A stretch of 64,000 bases of DNA from Rhynochetos jubatus (GCA_027574665.1 CM050654.1:28725722-28789721), one strand, 5' to 3'; counted from the first letter of the stretch, positions 1-14,000 are shown. Notes: generated by a model from the letters alone, not told the origin. Program-made: numbers and translations.

Positions 1-3000
1 AAACCTTCACTTTTATGTTAATGCCTTGAAAACTCAATCAAATTTCTCTTGAAGCTCAAACAGCACATTTTAAGCTTTTTATTCTCACACATGGAAAAAA
101 AGACTTGCCTAAGAATACGTATTCTCATACGAGCTGAAACCAAAATAAAACCTATCAGGAAAACATTCTACCCTTCAGAGAATGTGTTAATGACAGGAAC
201 AACACACCTATTGTTGCAGTTTATTATTATTATTATTTCATGTTGGGAAATCAAGTTTTTGGTGAAAAGCCAACATCTAAGATGTTTTAGCTAACAAAAG
301 CAGAAAAGAGAGCTGAAGTTTGAGTGTCTTACATTACCAGTATTCTTTAAGTTGAACTTATTTCAGACTCCATTTCTTCCGAAACACCATAATTCCCCGT
401 CTCTGTATGCGGTACACCGTGGCACTCTCTCAAATACAGCGTATTACACCTCAGAGAGGAGCAAGAGAGCTTCATGTACCTGCACAATAATTTCCTGGAG
501 GCAACTCAGTGGAACTACAAAATACAAATATTCTAGGGTTTGGACAAAACATTTGGAATTTTGCCTGAGGAGAGTTTGGGGATTACTTTTAATGTACTAC
601 AGTTTGGGGAAAAACAAAAAAAAGTACTATTTTCTGATAGAAAACATCTGCACTACGATGTGCACAAACACGATTCTGCCTCGGAAAAAAACAAAACCTT
701 GTTAGATTGGTTATTTTCGTATTTCTTCCCAGACCTAGTTTTCACTTACGTGTATTTTAATTTAGCACTTCACATACACTTAAAACCAGGTTATATTTGG
801 TTTTCCACCGCTGCTTCTCAGGTTAGCCCGAATGAGTACTTTATTTCCCTCAGCAGGTGTCACCCAGCACTCCGTGACCACCCGGAGCATGCTTAGTGCC
901 ATGCCACGCTCCGCTGCTCAGCACTGAACCCCGGGCTGGTCCTGCCTGCAGGAGGGTCCCGGGGGTGATGCTCTTTGGCCAGGAATGTAAGTGAAGTCCT
1001 GATTTCACAAAAACCAAAGCAGGTTTTATCCCTTTCCCAAAAAGAGTCCTGCACATGCAGAAAATGGTACAAACACATTAATAAACCTGGGAAGTAGACC
1101 TTCCGCCCACCTGACCTGGCACTCAATTCTGCACAAATCCAGATGAAAACCTGAATGTTTCAGAGGGTGGAAAGCACCCTCAATGAACAGCTGTTCCTCT
1201 GAGCTCTCTGCATAAAGGGTAGTATCAATTTCTACTACCCACAAGCAAAACCAAAACAGAACAAATCCAATAATGCCCTTTAAATTAAATCACTGAAATA
1301 TTTTTAGTTATGGGTATTAAATACAGTTGGATGTCATCTATTTAGCTGTGTCGGAAGATTAATGTCTGTAGCTGCCCGAAGGACTTCCTCAATAAGCTAT
1401 GAGGCATGTTACGTGTCAAACAAATGCTCTGTTTATGGGGGGAGGGGGGCAAAGGAAAAGAAGAAGAAAAGAATTTTGCAGCAATGCTAAAGGTGGTAGT
1501 GCAGCAACTGGATACTGTAACATACAGCACAGGTAGTCTTACCTGTAAACGACAAATAACTTCTTTGTTGGTAACACTATGAGACTATTTTTCTTCTTCC
1601 TGGCTACTCATAAAAGCATGCTCAAAAATCTCACTCTGTGGTATCCTAACAGTGTAAACCATCATAGATCGGTGATCTCTAGGTAGCTGTTTCTGTATTT
1701 TTTCCAACAGATGGTAGAGCAGTGGTGCCATTAAATATAATTTCTTCTCATCTGATTCTCTATCAGTACATTTTCTCCTTGTACATTAATGAAAACTCTG
1801 GTGGGGTCTGAGCCTCAGTAGCTCAGATATTCAGTACAGATTTTAATGAATACAGTACATTTGGGGAAAAGAATACTATCACCAGCAGATGTCAATGAAC
1901 CACATGAGGAACAGGCCAGTGAAACGGGCTTCCATCAGAAAAAGTTTTGACCCCTGTGCAGGACGTATCATTAATAATCCAAAGGAATACATTTTAATTG
2001 CTATTTTACCTACCAGCTGCATTGAAAAATGTTTTACTGGGTACAATAATGTAGAAAAAAACAGCAGAAGGGACAAACCTAATAGTGGAAGGCAAGATGC
2101 AGTGGCTATAATTTGCTGAATTAGAGAAGAGGTAGAGAGAGAAAGAGTTTGGTAATGATAGTAATGAACTGATTCCTGACACCTCAGGGGCCTGCTACAG
2201 CCAGCTCTCTGCAGGCAGCTTTTCCAGCTTGTTGACAAATGCAGTCATGACGGCAGATATCCCAGACAGCTCTATACAGGCCAGGTCACCTCTGGCAGGG
2301 TTTATTTATGAGCTCACAGGCTCTGCGGAGTTGCATCCACTGCTTCTGGGGGATCAGATTCAGTGCGGGATAGCGGCTGAGCAAACAGAACCTGTCAAGT
2401 CTGGGCTCGTCAGGGGCTGGGTTTTCCCTGCCCCGCTCCTCCCAGCCCTGCCAGTTTTAGCATCCTGGCTCTGGCACAGCTCTGCACAAACACAGCTCAT
2501 CCAACGAGGGTACATTCACTCTCATCGGGCTTTGCTCCTTGAAAAAAAATGGATATGCTCAATATGTCTCTGGGAGCCAAAGTGGGACCCCCCCTCCCCC
2601 TCCTTTTCATGTCCGGTGGTTTTGTTGCTGCTTGCAGTACCCCAGAGGCACAGTAAAGAGGTGAATGCATATTACTTTGGAAAGGGGAAGACTCAAAGGC
2701 TTGGTCCACCAGGGAAGGAGACTCTTCTGGAAGATAAAAGATGACAATACTCCTATAATTTGAACAGTAAGACTAGAGAGTAGAACTAAAAGATGGTTAA
2801 TCAGCTATTAGAAACAACATTGTTCCCCACACTCCGCTGAGATGCCTGAACCCCCTGTACAAAGAGACTTCCAGAGGTGCCATTCTTACTGTACAAAATA
2901 AAAAGCTACAAAGTCCTCCAAATTCACAGTGTTTCCTGGTGGACGCAGTCAGTAAGAAATGCTTGGGGTGATGACCGGCTTCAGTCGTTTGCTTTTGGAG

Positions 3001-4446
3001 TGGGAAATGGATTCCAGACACAGAGATCAAAGTGGCAAACGGACCTCAGGACAGTCATCCACCACCATGGTGTGGAAGAGGTTCCTCATGTAAACAAAAG
3101 GATTGGTGAGCAGCAAGACTTCCATTGCCAAGGCAAGGGAATTTTGCCTGAGATGACAGCCATCTCTGGGATGACATCCATCTGGGAGAGGCATTTAATG
3201 ATCCAAAGGGTGTCTAGAATGGACTGAAGGTAACACTACCCTGTCTGCATTTCAGAAATGCTTATTCTTTACATCAGTTTAACACTTTTCCCCAGTAACG
3301 CCTGCATCAGGAACACACCTTGTTTGAAAGGGGGCACATCTTTCGAAAGACAATCATTTGGAAGGTAAGTGCCTGAAGCTATGGCAAAGCTGCCTCATCT
3401 ATACATAACTTGTCCCAGCAGTTAACTATTCTCAGTGCTGAGGAATGGGAAGAGAGAAAGAAAACGTTTTCAGGGCTAGATTTAGCCTCAGCTTGCAGCC
3501 ACTGAATTTCTGTGAATGTTCCCACCCACTACCAGGAGCTTTCAGCAGTCGGGCGTCTCTCTTTTTTTGAAGGCACGCACGAACTACAGTCAAGTCACGT
3601 TTAACACCTTTTCAGCTCCCTTCCTTGGGTCAGGGTGACCACTTGTGCCCCTGCTCCCTCAGCAGAGGTCTTCTGTTCCCCAGCAAATACCATGGAGATG
3701 GTGCAGTATTCTGCAGGGACAGAACTAGCTGTCATCTTACTGCGGAGTTGGAAGTACGGTGAGGAGCTGGATGGAAAATGACACTTTTCACTAGAATGCT
3801 TTCATAAAAAGAAACGTGAAAAATACAAAAGCCTTCCCCATATCATATGCAACCAATTATGTTCCTATTCATCTAGCCAGCATAACTCCAGGGGACTAAC
3901 TTGGTGTCATGTCAAGCAAAAGCCCAGAGATAGCAGTTAGCTCAGGTGTCTGCTTAGATATCATTTAGAAGTCAGCATGCCTTCAAGTGCATATTGTGTT
4001 TTGCCAAACACCTGGGTCAGGACATTTTTCAGGTCTGCTTTCCCTTGTTTTCCATTTTTTTGCTGCTCTAAGAAAGTAGTAGCTTCTTCTGCACCCAAGA
4101 CTTAGCCTAGGGAAATCAAATCAAAGCAAAATCCTAAGCCCGTCTCCTTTCAGAAGGACACTCCAGCTATTCTGGTCCTCGGAGCTCCAGCGAGCAGCCT
4201 GATTTATCTAAAAGGAGTGAAAATGATTTTCTGGTTTTCCACCCTACAACACCCATTTTACTTCGTGCTAAGGCAAAGGAATGCATCTACTGCTGTCTTG
4301 CTCCTTGCAGTACAATGTACAGCAGGTTAAAGTCACAGTTCAGATCTCAGCAGGTTTCAGATACAAATTCTATTATATACCAGGGTGTACCGGGTTTGCG
4401 TGGCAAGGTTTTGGCAGCAGAGGGGCTGCAGGGGTGGCTTCTGTCA

Positions 4447-4464
4447 GAAGCTTCTAGAAGCTTC
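4447..4464. promoter_or_regulatory. Perfect four-unit heat-shock-element-like dyad inside the LTR
   Basis: The 18 bases GAAGCTTCTAGAAGCTTC read as alternating GAA and TTC units each separated by two bases (GAA-GC-TTC-TA-GAA-GC-TTC). This is an exact match to the established HSF1 binding arrangement nGAAnnTTCnnGAAnnTTCn and is its own reverse complement. It sits 9 bp upstream of the first CCAAT box and about 100 bp upstream of the TATA-like site. Whether it is bound is inference. Confidence 0.6.
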
Positions 4465-4472
4465 CCCAACGT

Positions 4473-4570
4473 CCAATAACGCCAATGCCAGACAGCTCCA
4501 AGTCGGACGCGTCACTGGCCATGGACGAGCCCATCGGTGACAGTGCTAGCAGCTCTGGGATCACATATTT
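4473..4570 (+). promoter_or_regulatory. Putative LTR core promoter: two CCAAT boxes and a TATA-like site
   Basis: CCAAT occurs at 4473-4477 and 4482-4486, and CATATTT at 4564-4570 sits at the spacing expected of a U3 core promoter. Transcription would run to the right, toward the AATAAA at 5518. The TATA-like site is imperfect, so activity is uncertain. Confidence 0.4.
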
Positions 4571-4952
4571 CATAAGGAAAAAACCCTCCACAATTGCAGC
4601 TGGAAAAAGGAGTGAGAACATATGAGGGAAACAGCCCTGCAGACCCCCAGGTCAGTAGAGAAGGAGGGGGAGGAGGTGCTCCAGGTGCTGGAGCAGAGAT
4701 TCCCTGGCAGCCTATGGAGCAGCCCGTGGTGAGGCCAGCTGTGTCCTGCAGCCATGGAGGGTCACGGTGGAGCAGAGACCCACCTGCAGACTGGGGAGGA
4801 CCTCCCACCAGAGCAGGGGGATGCCAAAGGAAGCTGTGACCCCATGGGCAGCCCAGGCTGGAGCAGTCTCCTGGCAGGAGCTGTGGCCCCGTGGGGAGAA
4901 GAGCCCAGGCTGGAGCAGGTTTGCTGGCAGGACTTGTGACCCCATGGAAGGG

Positions 4953-5192
4953 ACCCAGGCTGGAGCAGCTGCTCCTGAAGGACGGCACCCCGTGGGGGGG
5001 ACCCAGGCTGGAGCAGCTGCTCCTGAAGGATGGCACCCCATGGAAGGGACCCAGGCTGGAGCAGCTGCTCCTGAAGGACGGCACCCCATGGGGGGGACCC
5101 AGGCTGGAGCAGCTGCTCCTGAAGGACGGCACCCCGTGGGGGGGACCCAGGCTGGAGCAGCTGCTCCTGAAGGACAGCACCCTGTGGAAAGG
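4953..5192 (+). repeat. 48-bp minisatellite within the LTR, five near-perfect units
   Basis: The core ACCCAGGCTGGAGCAGCTGC recurs at 4953, 5001, 5049, 5097 and 5145, exactly 48 bp apart. Units differ by a few bases (for example GGACGGC/GGATGGC and ATGGAAG/GTGGGGG). More degenerate copies flank the array on both sides (about 4830-4950 and 5193-5300). Because 48 is divisible by three and the units lack stops, several frames on both strands stay open through the array; these are not taken as genes. Confidence 0.95.
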
Positions 5193-5517
5193 ACTCACAT
5201 TGGAGCAGTTCATGAAGAACTACAGCCCATGGGAAGGATTCACACTGGAGATGTTAAAGGAGGACTGTTTCCCGAGGGAGTGACCCCCCGCTGGAGCAGG
5301 GGCAGAGTGTGAGGATCCTCCCGAGGAGGAAGGAACGGCAGAGACAGTGTGTGCTGGACTGAGCACAACCCCCATTCCCCACGCTCCTGCACTGCACTCA
5401 GGGGAAGGAGGTAGAGAAATTGGGAGTCAAACTGAGCCCAGGCAGAAGGGAGGGGTGGGAGAAGGTGTTTTAAGATTTGGTTTCAGTTCTCACTATCCTA
5501 ACTCTGATTTGATTGGC

Positions 5518-5523
5518 AATAAA
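5518..5523 (+). promoter_or_regulatory. AATAAA polyadenylation signal of the LTR
   Basis: A canonical AATAAA hexamer lies about 180 bp from the right end of the LTR, followed by a T/G-rich stretch (around 5548-5560, and again 5607-5625). This is the usual R-U5 layout. It is on the plus strand, so it would not terminate CNTNAP5 transcripts. Confidence 0.6.
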
Positions 5524-7778
5524 TTAAACTAATTTCCCCCAGTCGAGTCTGTTTTGCTGTAATTAGTGAGTGATCCGTCCCTGCCCTTGTCTCGACCCAT
5601 GAGCCTTTTGTTGTGGTTTCTGTCCCCTGCCCAGCTGAGGAGGGCAGTGACGGAGCAGATTTGGGGGCACCTGGCCTCCAGCCAGGGTCAGCCCACCACA
5701 CCGGGGGTTAATGTTGTACCAAAGATACACAAAAGTAATGTCCAAGCGACATGAAATCTCTTATGTTCAGAAACTCTTTGTAAAGGTCAGGGCTTCTTTA
5801 GCTTCTAAAAAGGTAACCTGCAACTCAGAATACCAGCAAATTCCAAATTTCAAATGAATTAAAAACCAAACAAGACACCTAAAGGCCCAAACCAACAAAC
5901 AGTAGGCAGTTTAGCTGAGGAAACTTCTATGCATATCCTGTTATTATAATGAAATTAGGAGAAACAAGTACCTGTGTGAGCTGCCAAGCTAATGAAGCAT
6001 GATTTCCAACATCTCTCTCCCACGAGGGCTTTCCAAAATCTAATAAAAGCATAAGCTTCCTTATCTTTCTTCTTGTGGTTTTTAATTGGCTTTTTCCCCA
6101 CAGCCTGGCATAAATTTTCACAGAATGCGTAATTTCTAATACTTCTGAGATTTCTCTCTCTGTTTGAAATGTGTCTGCTTGTTCAAAATCATTGGGGGGT
6201 GGGAGGGGAGAATGGAGATAAACACCAACAGCACAACTCGCTTAGGTCTCATTTCCGTAGGAGACTCAGTGAACCACTACAAAGCTGCGTTTAGCTTTCC
6301 CCTAGCACTGCTTTGTACAACACAGGGGTGCACTGTCCTGCGCTCGACGGTCTGCCGGTGTCACACACCCTGCTCGGAGAAGCAGCTCAGTGAAAAATGT
6401 GGATTATGGAGAGACCCAAGCACCAGTAAACACACGTTTTTGATGCACATGTGCAAACCTCACCAAAGTGTTTCTGATAACGTACCTTTTCTTTAAAGTT
6501 TGGTTAACATGCACGGCCAGGCCTTTCTATACGAATCTACACAAATCACATTCATAAAGCAGCCTTTACATAAAGACCTTCCTGAAGAAATTCCCTTACA
6601 GCTATGATTTTTGAAAGTGATTAGTGACCCCAGGGACATAAAGGGTCCAAATGAATAATCACACTATCTGGAAATTAAGCAACCAAAAAAACCCAACACT
6701 TACAGTGACAAGTAATTTCTGATATTTTGGTTTCAAGACCCCTTACAGTTCCTTTCTACTCATTCTCTTTTAAGTGAAGGTTTCACAGGGATAATTCAAC
6801 CACTATTTCAAACACAGTAGCCTATTACAGCAAGACATTTCTTGTCCACTTCCATTATTCGTAATTTCTGAAATACTCAAGGTTAAAGTATCTTTCTTTA
6901 GAGAAAGGGCAGCAGCTCCTATCAGTGAGTTGTCCAGAAGGGAGAGAGGGTGAAGCAGAGTTTTTACAAGTATTTTCTGGCTGTTTCAAACTGTACTTTC
7001 AACAACACTCAACTGGCATTTCTGTCCCCACCAATATGAATACGGAACTAATTGGAAAGTTCACCAACTAGCTCTCAGCTGCTGTAAGGTCTTTGAAGGT
7101 GCAGAGAATGGGAGAAGGCTGTGAAGTGGCCTTCACAAATTCATGTGACATTGGGACACAACAAAGGTCCGAACCCGAGGAAGCTTTTAATGTTCATGCT
7201 CTAAGTCTGAAACTTCCTATGGAGACTGAACCAAAACCTACAGAAGCCGAAGGAAGTTTTTACATTGACTTTAAAAAGCTTGGGACCCAATGTCAAAGAA
7301 AGTTAAGGCACAAACACACATACTGTTTTCTAAGAAAAATGCAAGTCTTTCTGACCTGTAGGACAGATTTCTTGTTCTTTAGCTGTCTGTACCCAAACTG
7401 TACTGTCTATGCCTGAAGTTTTTGCTCCAATGTATGCCCATGCACCAACCTCCTACAGCCTTTATTCATGCAACGCTCCATTAGAATCAGTGGAAATTTT
7501 CAAACAAATAAAATTACTGGATTTAGCATTCAACAACAAAGATATTTTGAAGACAACCCAACCCAGCCACCTGCTTCAGCCAGAGATCTTGTCTTTGGTT
7601 CAAGTAAGAAATTTAAGATGAAATCAGAAGTTCAAATTCTAGTTTGACTTACTTTCTTATTTGACCATACTCACAGCTTTCTCAGCCGTGAATCAGGAAA
7701 AGATTTCAGCCTTGCTGCCCTACTTCCTACCTCCAGCTCTCACCCAGACTCATTACTATAGACACGTTAAAATGATTA

Positions 7779-8072
<294 letters not shown>

Positions 8073-11000
8073 CTACAGACAAAGTAACAAACCATAAACT
8101 TTGTCCAAGTTCCATTTTATGAAATACAGGCTGAGAAAGCAACAGTTCTCCAGTTGTCCGTGCGGTTTGAGGAGCAGACATTTTCCCCACAGGGCTCACA
8201 TGCCAATCACCCATGAGAACCTTGGCGTGTTTCAGCTGCAAAGACTTGGATGTGCGGAGCCAACACTACTGTCTGCACCTCGTGTGTCCAGTGTTTCTGT
8301 GTGACACTAGAGGGCTGATCTGATCGCTGAAGGAGCCTGAAAGCAATTCTCCTGCCACGACTCACACTGCACAGCTCATGAGTGACCCCGCACTGACCAA
8401 GGATCTCCTGCAGAGTCTACCTGCTATGAAGGGGACTAGCTCTTAGACCATTTCTTACCTTAAGACTCATATATAAAGAGCAAAAACCGTCAGAAATAAC
8501 ACACAATTGACCTATTACCATGGGCTTAATGCAGTTCCTCTCAAAATTAAGACCAAAATATGCATTGGTCTCTAAGGGAGCAGGACTAGGGATTTTAACG
8601 TGCTCTCCAAGGGAAGAATTTTCAAATGTAAAGCTCCATAAGATATTAAAATACCCTAGATTAAGAACCCAGGTAGGAGATAAGTGCGGAAAAGATTTCC
8701 CTACTTAGGAATTAATTTGTCTGTGTGAAGTTATTTTCTATGTACAGGAGCTCTAAAATCTATGTATTTATATAAACCAAGGCAGTTTTTGTTTAAATTT
8801 CATAATCCGTCATACATCAAGCATTAAATATTAACAGTCAGATACAGTAAGCAGATTCAGATGTAATGAAATCCCTGGATTAACATTTTACCAAGACTGA
8901 CTTTGTCTTCCAGCTCAGATAACTTTTTCATTGACTTCTTAATCCTTAAATCAAGAAATATAATCAGTTACACATACAGGTAGATGGCAAAATTTTGCAA
9001 AATTGACATATCAAGACTTTTTGTTCAAAGGAGATTGGAAAACTAAACTACACTGATAATGTAGAAAAATGTATCAGTTCGTTTTTCTGCTTTACTAACG
9101 TTATTAGTTGGGAGTATTCCTCATTATACAAACTAAGAAAGCCTAAAATATGAAATGCAATCAAGGTTAACTGTAGAGTGAGAGGGACTAATTAAAATGA
9201 GTTTTAGATTCACTTGGCAAAATTAATTCATATTTGTTTTCCTTCTAAGCTTAGACTGCTGAACTGTAATTTCATGAAAAAAGGAAAATAAAAGCAAGTG
9301 TAACTCCATTCTCATGATACCAACAATTAAGACATGATGAGTTTGACCAATACTCAGCGGTACTCATTAGAAAAGCACAATTCAAGAACATCTTACAAAA
9401 ATGTGCACACTCATTTTAGGTGTCATAGTACTGTCCACACATTTGTTTTCTTTCTTTTCAGCTGGTTTTCTTGCAGAAGTTGATTGCTGTGGCCAATGAA
9501 ACAAGCCTATTCTTGGGAAATTACTTGGTAAACCTTGGAGTAGTAATGTTAATTGAATAAAAGGGTGATTTGTCTAGGATTTGAAATAGATGATATACAG
9601 AAGGAAGTGCTTCATCTAACTTTAAAACTCGTCACTTTGGAAAAAATATTTATATAAAGATAAATCCTTCAGGCCATCAGCAAATAACGGTATTCATTAA
9701 CCAAATTCAACCTATGTCTTAGAATCTTTTGGCAGAAGTAATTATATACTTAAATGTAACCGTGAAATAAGCAATCATTCACAGGAATTAAGACTGAGTA
9801 GTTTTCTGATGTTTTTCAGATCTATTCTTTGTTTTATCGAGCAATACCAAGCAAACACAGGCACATTCAAATTTATGATATAGGCTGGGGAAGTGGTAGA
9901 GGCACCAAAGTTTGAGTCATTTACAACTAAATTAAATACAGTGCTAAAAAATAGAGCATTCAACATTACAAGAAACAATCTTAGATCATCAAGGGAACGG
10001 ACTATAAAAAAAAAGTGTCTTTTCCAAAATTCTATTTATTAGGCACAGTTCTGCCACCCTTTCCTCAAGATGAGTAAATTCTTTCTCCCTAACTAGTCCC
10101 TGAGAAATCAATTGTAGTATTAAGGAAAATTATGCCCTGATTCTTCAAAACTCTTTTCCACGTGCATAATCTTTAACACATGAGAAATCGCGGAGCTGTT
10201 CAGCAAAGCTCTTAAATCTAAGGTACTTCAGCAATGTCCAAAGTGTTTAGGAATTACTGAAACATGTTGTATGCCACATACCTGTAACACTGAAGTACTG
10301 CAATATTTCACTAGCAATGCAAATCAATCTCTCCCCGAGTTCTTTCCCGAAAGTTTACACTGTTATACCTTGGCAGAGCTGGAAGGTGCCTCGCACTGAG
10401 CCCGAGTTTGGCCAACAGGCATGGATTAAGATGCTTTCTTCTAAGCCTGTAGATTTGTTGCAATATCTTCACTTCTGTAACCATGGCATTATCATTTTTT
10501 CGAAGCATTATCAATTCTCCACCACCACGAAATGAATGAATTTCCTTTCTGTGTCGAAGCCACAGACTAAGTCCATGATGTGAACCAAGGAATTAACATG
10601 GCCTCATAAACTCATGGTTACACAGGTCAGTAGAATTCCACTTCAAACTTTCTAAGCTAAAACGTCCATTTAATATGAAGTGCTACTAATCCTTCATTCC
10701 GTGCTTACACTGTACCGAGTAACACATTATTTGGTCAAAAAAAGAAGTCAAAAGCCTACTTCACAAATAAAAGTATTATTTGTCATGCATTTTTGTCTAT
10801 TTAGAACTGGAAAAAATATGTGCCCTAATAAATTTATTAAGGTTGTCTTCAAACTCTGAAGGAGAATACGTGTGAAAAATTCCCAAAGCAAGCAAAGCGA
10901 ACAATCCCCAAGTGACTGAATTCACCAGTAAAAGAACAAGAGACTAGCACTTTCTTTCAAGTGATTTCTCCCTGCATTGCTCAAGATGCCTTTGGAAGGT

Positions 11001-14000
11001 TTTGATTTTGATAAAATCCTTCAAAAAGTCAATTTTATTTTTAATTTCCTGCAGAGGACAATAATCCTTTCTGTGATGAAGCTGCCTGGTATCCTCTAAG
11101 AACAGCTGTGATATTTACATCACTGTTTTTAGCAGAATTTAATATGGCATTGAATAAAAGAACTGAGGAGGTAGACAGCGCTTTTTATCAAACCAAGTAC
11201 CGCTACTCATTCGCACTGGCAGGCACAGGCTGCAGAAAGCAAGGTTGGCACGGGTCTCCTGAGAGGGAAGACGGGCACTCATCTTCACCTGACGATCCTG
11301 ACATTTCCCTGTCTCCACAGGCTGGTTCTTTGTGGTCTATTGGTCTATTCAACGGCCACTGTATCTGAATAGCCAGGTGACACTTTGGAAACCCCGGCAT
11401 GCACGTGACTGAAACGCGTGGACAGCAACTCAGTTTTTCTCCATCCAGCAAGGCACAGACAGTACGCTCCTTCCAGATGTCAGTTCTTTGGCACATCTCC
11501 ATTACCTGCTCTATCAAGGCGCTCAACCACACCGCCCATTGTTAGTTCTCTGCATGCAACCAGGCTGGGCAGAAGCCAGGCTGGCACGCGCTGCGCGGCT
11601 CCCACGCACAGAGGCCGAGGACTGTGAAGAGAACAGCAGACACGTGGAGGTTGCTTCCAATGGTCCTTCGGAGCAGATGCAGACTGAGATCAAATTCACC
11701 TGCAATGCGTATCTGGCTATCGAAGCGACAAGAATGGCTGAACACATACTTGGTGTCCAGTGACACAGGAAAATGTCTGTCCTCTTAAAACTCCCTTGTA
11801 CTGACAGTGCTCTCCTTTTCTGTATACAAAGCCATGTATTTTTAACCGTATTATATTTAAAATAGTCGTCAATGTTTGTCTGCATGATCTACCAGGGTGT
11901 TCTTTAATTGCAACAAACAAAAATCTAATCACGGAAATATAACAAACTGGATCCCCGGTAAGACTCCTGTGCTGTAAACCTAAAACCTGACCCCACCATC
12001 ACACAGCCCTAACACAGGCCAAGTTTCCGGGGGACCCAAGTTACTGAAACATGCCAGTGAAAGGTCTTTTCCACCACCACAGCAAGTCAATTCATTTCTG
12101 CCTGTTGATCACTGAAACAACATCCTCTTGGTAGTCTTCATGTCCATTTTTTTCTCCAAAGTCAAACTGAGTTAAGCAGAAACAAATGTGTTAAATCTTA
12201 CATCTATACATCTTACTGATGAAAATGTAGACTAATTTACATCTATGCTGTTTTCTCTTAAAAGGAAAGATTGACCTATCAAGAGAGAGTGAAAACTGGG
12301 AAAATATTAATTGTAGAATTGCATAAAGCAATCAAAGCCAATTCTTCACATACCGCACTCAAAAACTTAAAATATCTGTTTGCACTACCCACTTGAATGA
12401 TACCAAATCCTGAAAATGGGTCACCTGATACACTGAACATCATGTGAAACAAGCAACAGATTTTTTTGTGTATCTGTATATATGCACGCATATATGGCAA
12501 TTTCACCTGAATAACTGAATGCAGAGGCCAATCCAGAGTACAAATTATGATCTCAGATAATCTATTTTAAAAGGCTCTTGGAAAAGAATGGAGAAAGAGC
12601 TAAGAGTGAGAACAAGGGAAAACTGTGACTAATTTTTGGTATGAGTTTACCAAGGTCTTGTTTTCCCACACTTGATTTTTTTCCATTGCACCATTTTTCT
12701 AGTCTTTTTTAAATCAGAATTTTAAATGTTAAATTGAGGTAAACCCAAATTCTTCCCCTTTGGCCTTTTCAACAAAAAAAATCCCATATGCTTTTGATAA
12801 ATCAAAGTGTTTATAATAATTCTGAACAAAATGATGGGCAAATTGGAGAAATATTCTTTCTTAACTCCGTAACGCACATACCACCGCCCTAATTTTCAGC
12901 CATGGCAAACACGACGGCGTTGGAAATCATGGCTGGTCGAAGAGCGCAGTGAAGCAGATCCCATTCTGTACCGAGCAGCAACACTGCCAGGCAGTGTTAC
13001 TAAGGTTCACACTGAATCTGATCTCAAGTTCTGGTCAGACCCTGCAACCCTTACTCAGAGCAGCTGTCCGAAAGTGAGGTAGTTCTGACTGATCCAGCGG
13101 ACCTACTCCCTGGGCAAATGTTACTTCGTCACAACGTCTGTCCCTTGTTTTAAAATTATTTGCTTAAGCGTGGTTATGAAAAGGGGAAAGAAAGGCAGTA
13201 CTTAGCTGACATGTTTTTTCCCACTGCCTTGTTTTCCAGCTCTGCTGCCAAGGTGCATTGCTTTCATACAGAGTCCCAGGCTGAAGAAAAAGTCATGCAG
13301 CAGCGTTTGCCTGCATCTCTTTCAGCAGGGAAACCGCATCTCCCTCCGGAGCGGCTCTTATCATGGTGTGCTCTGTTCTTCCTGCCGCTGTCAAGATATT
13401 CTCACAGATGAGAAAGGGCAGGAAGAAGGTAAATAAACATGGATCTTTGCCTTTTCTAAATTTAACAGGAGGCTAATGAGCAGAACTGCTGAGCTGCAGT
13501 GACAGAGTTGTGCCATCGCATATTAAGAGCGCTTCAGTAAAAGCAAAATCATCATCAACCCTTTGAGAGACAGATTCGAGGATAGGCATAAGGAGTTCAG
13601 ACCCAGACGTTTCTATATGCTGAGGAAGTTTGAATCTACATCCAAACTACATTTTATGCCTCGTGAATGTCTCTGCTGAAGGCCAAAGAAGGCTGAAAAT
13701 GTCATGAGTACTTGCATTTTCCTCTGCCAGCTCAGGCTGGGTTGCTTTCTCAATAAATGTCTGGCCAAGTGACAAATTTCCTGAAAAATGCAAGTGGGAC
13801 TGCAGACAGCAACAGGAGCTATGGGAACAGCTGAAAGTGTGCAGGTTGGGAAAAAACGCAACAACACACCAATCCAAAACCAAAATTACAGGCAGGATTA
13901 CAGCTTTTAGGGACAAATGACAAAACAGAGAACACCAGCTTTGAATCCTTAGGAGTTTTACTGAAGATTAACTATATATCCTACCCTACTGAAACAAACA

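Larger units (their letters stand above)
4386..5700 (+). mobile_element. Solo LTR of an avian endogenous retrovirus, about 1.3 kb
   Basis: A 1315-bp block begins TGTACCGGGTTTGCGTGG and ends in CCACCACA, so it has the TG...CA ends of a retroviral LTR. Inside, in plus orientation, are a promoter-like zone (dyad at 4447-4464, CCAAT at 4473 and 4482, a TATA-like CATATTT at 4564), a GC-rich repeat zone, an AATAAA signal at 5518-5523, and a short U5-like tail. The flanks CCAGGG (4380-4385) and CCGGGG (5701-5706) could be a 6-bp target duplication with one mismatch. No primer-binding site, gag or pol sequence follows, so it is a solo LTR. I recognise this as a repeat common in many bird genomes but cannot name the family. 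It lies antisense to CNTNAP5. Confidence 0.8.

Noticed and set aside
2229..2744. 171-codon plus-strand open frame
   Set aside because: No recognisable motif; it overlaps another open frame at 2497-2709 on the opposite strand and sits in intron sequence.
4512..5213. 233-codon minus-strand open frame, and overlapping plus-strand frames at 4767-5312 and 4891-5283
   Set aside because: They translate the 48-bp minisatellite of the LTR. Openness on both strands is explained by the repeat period, and there is no domain or conserved start.
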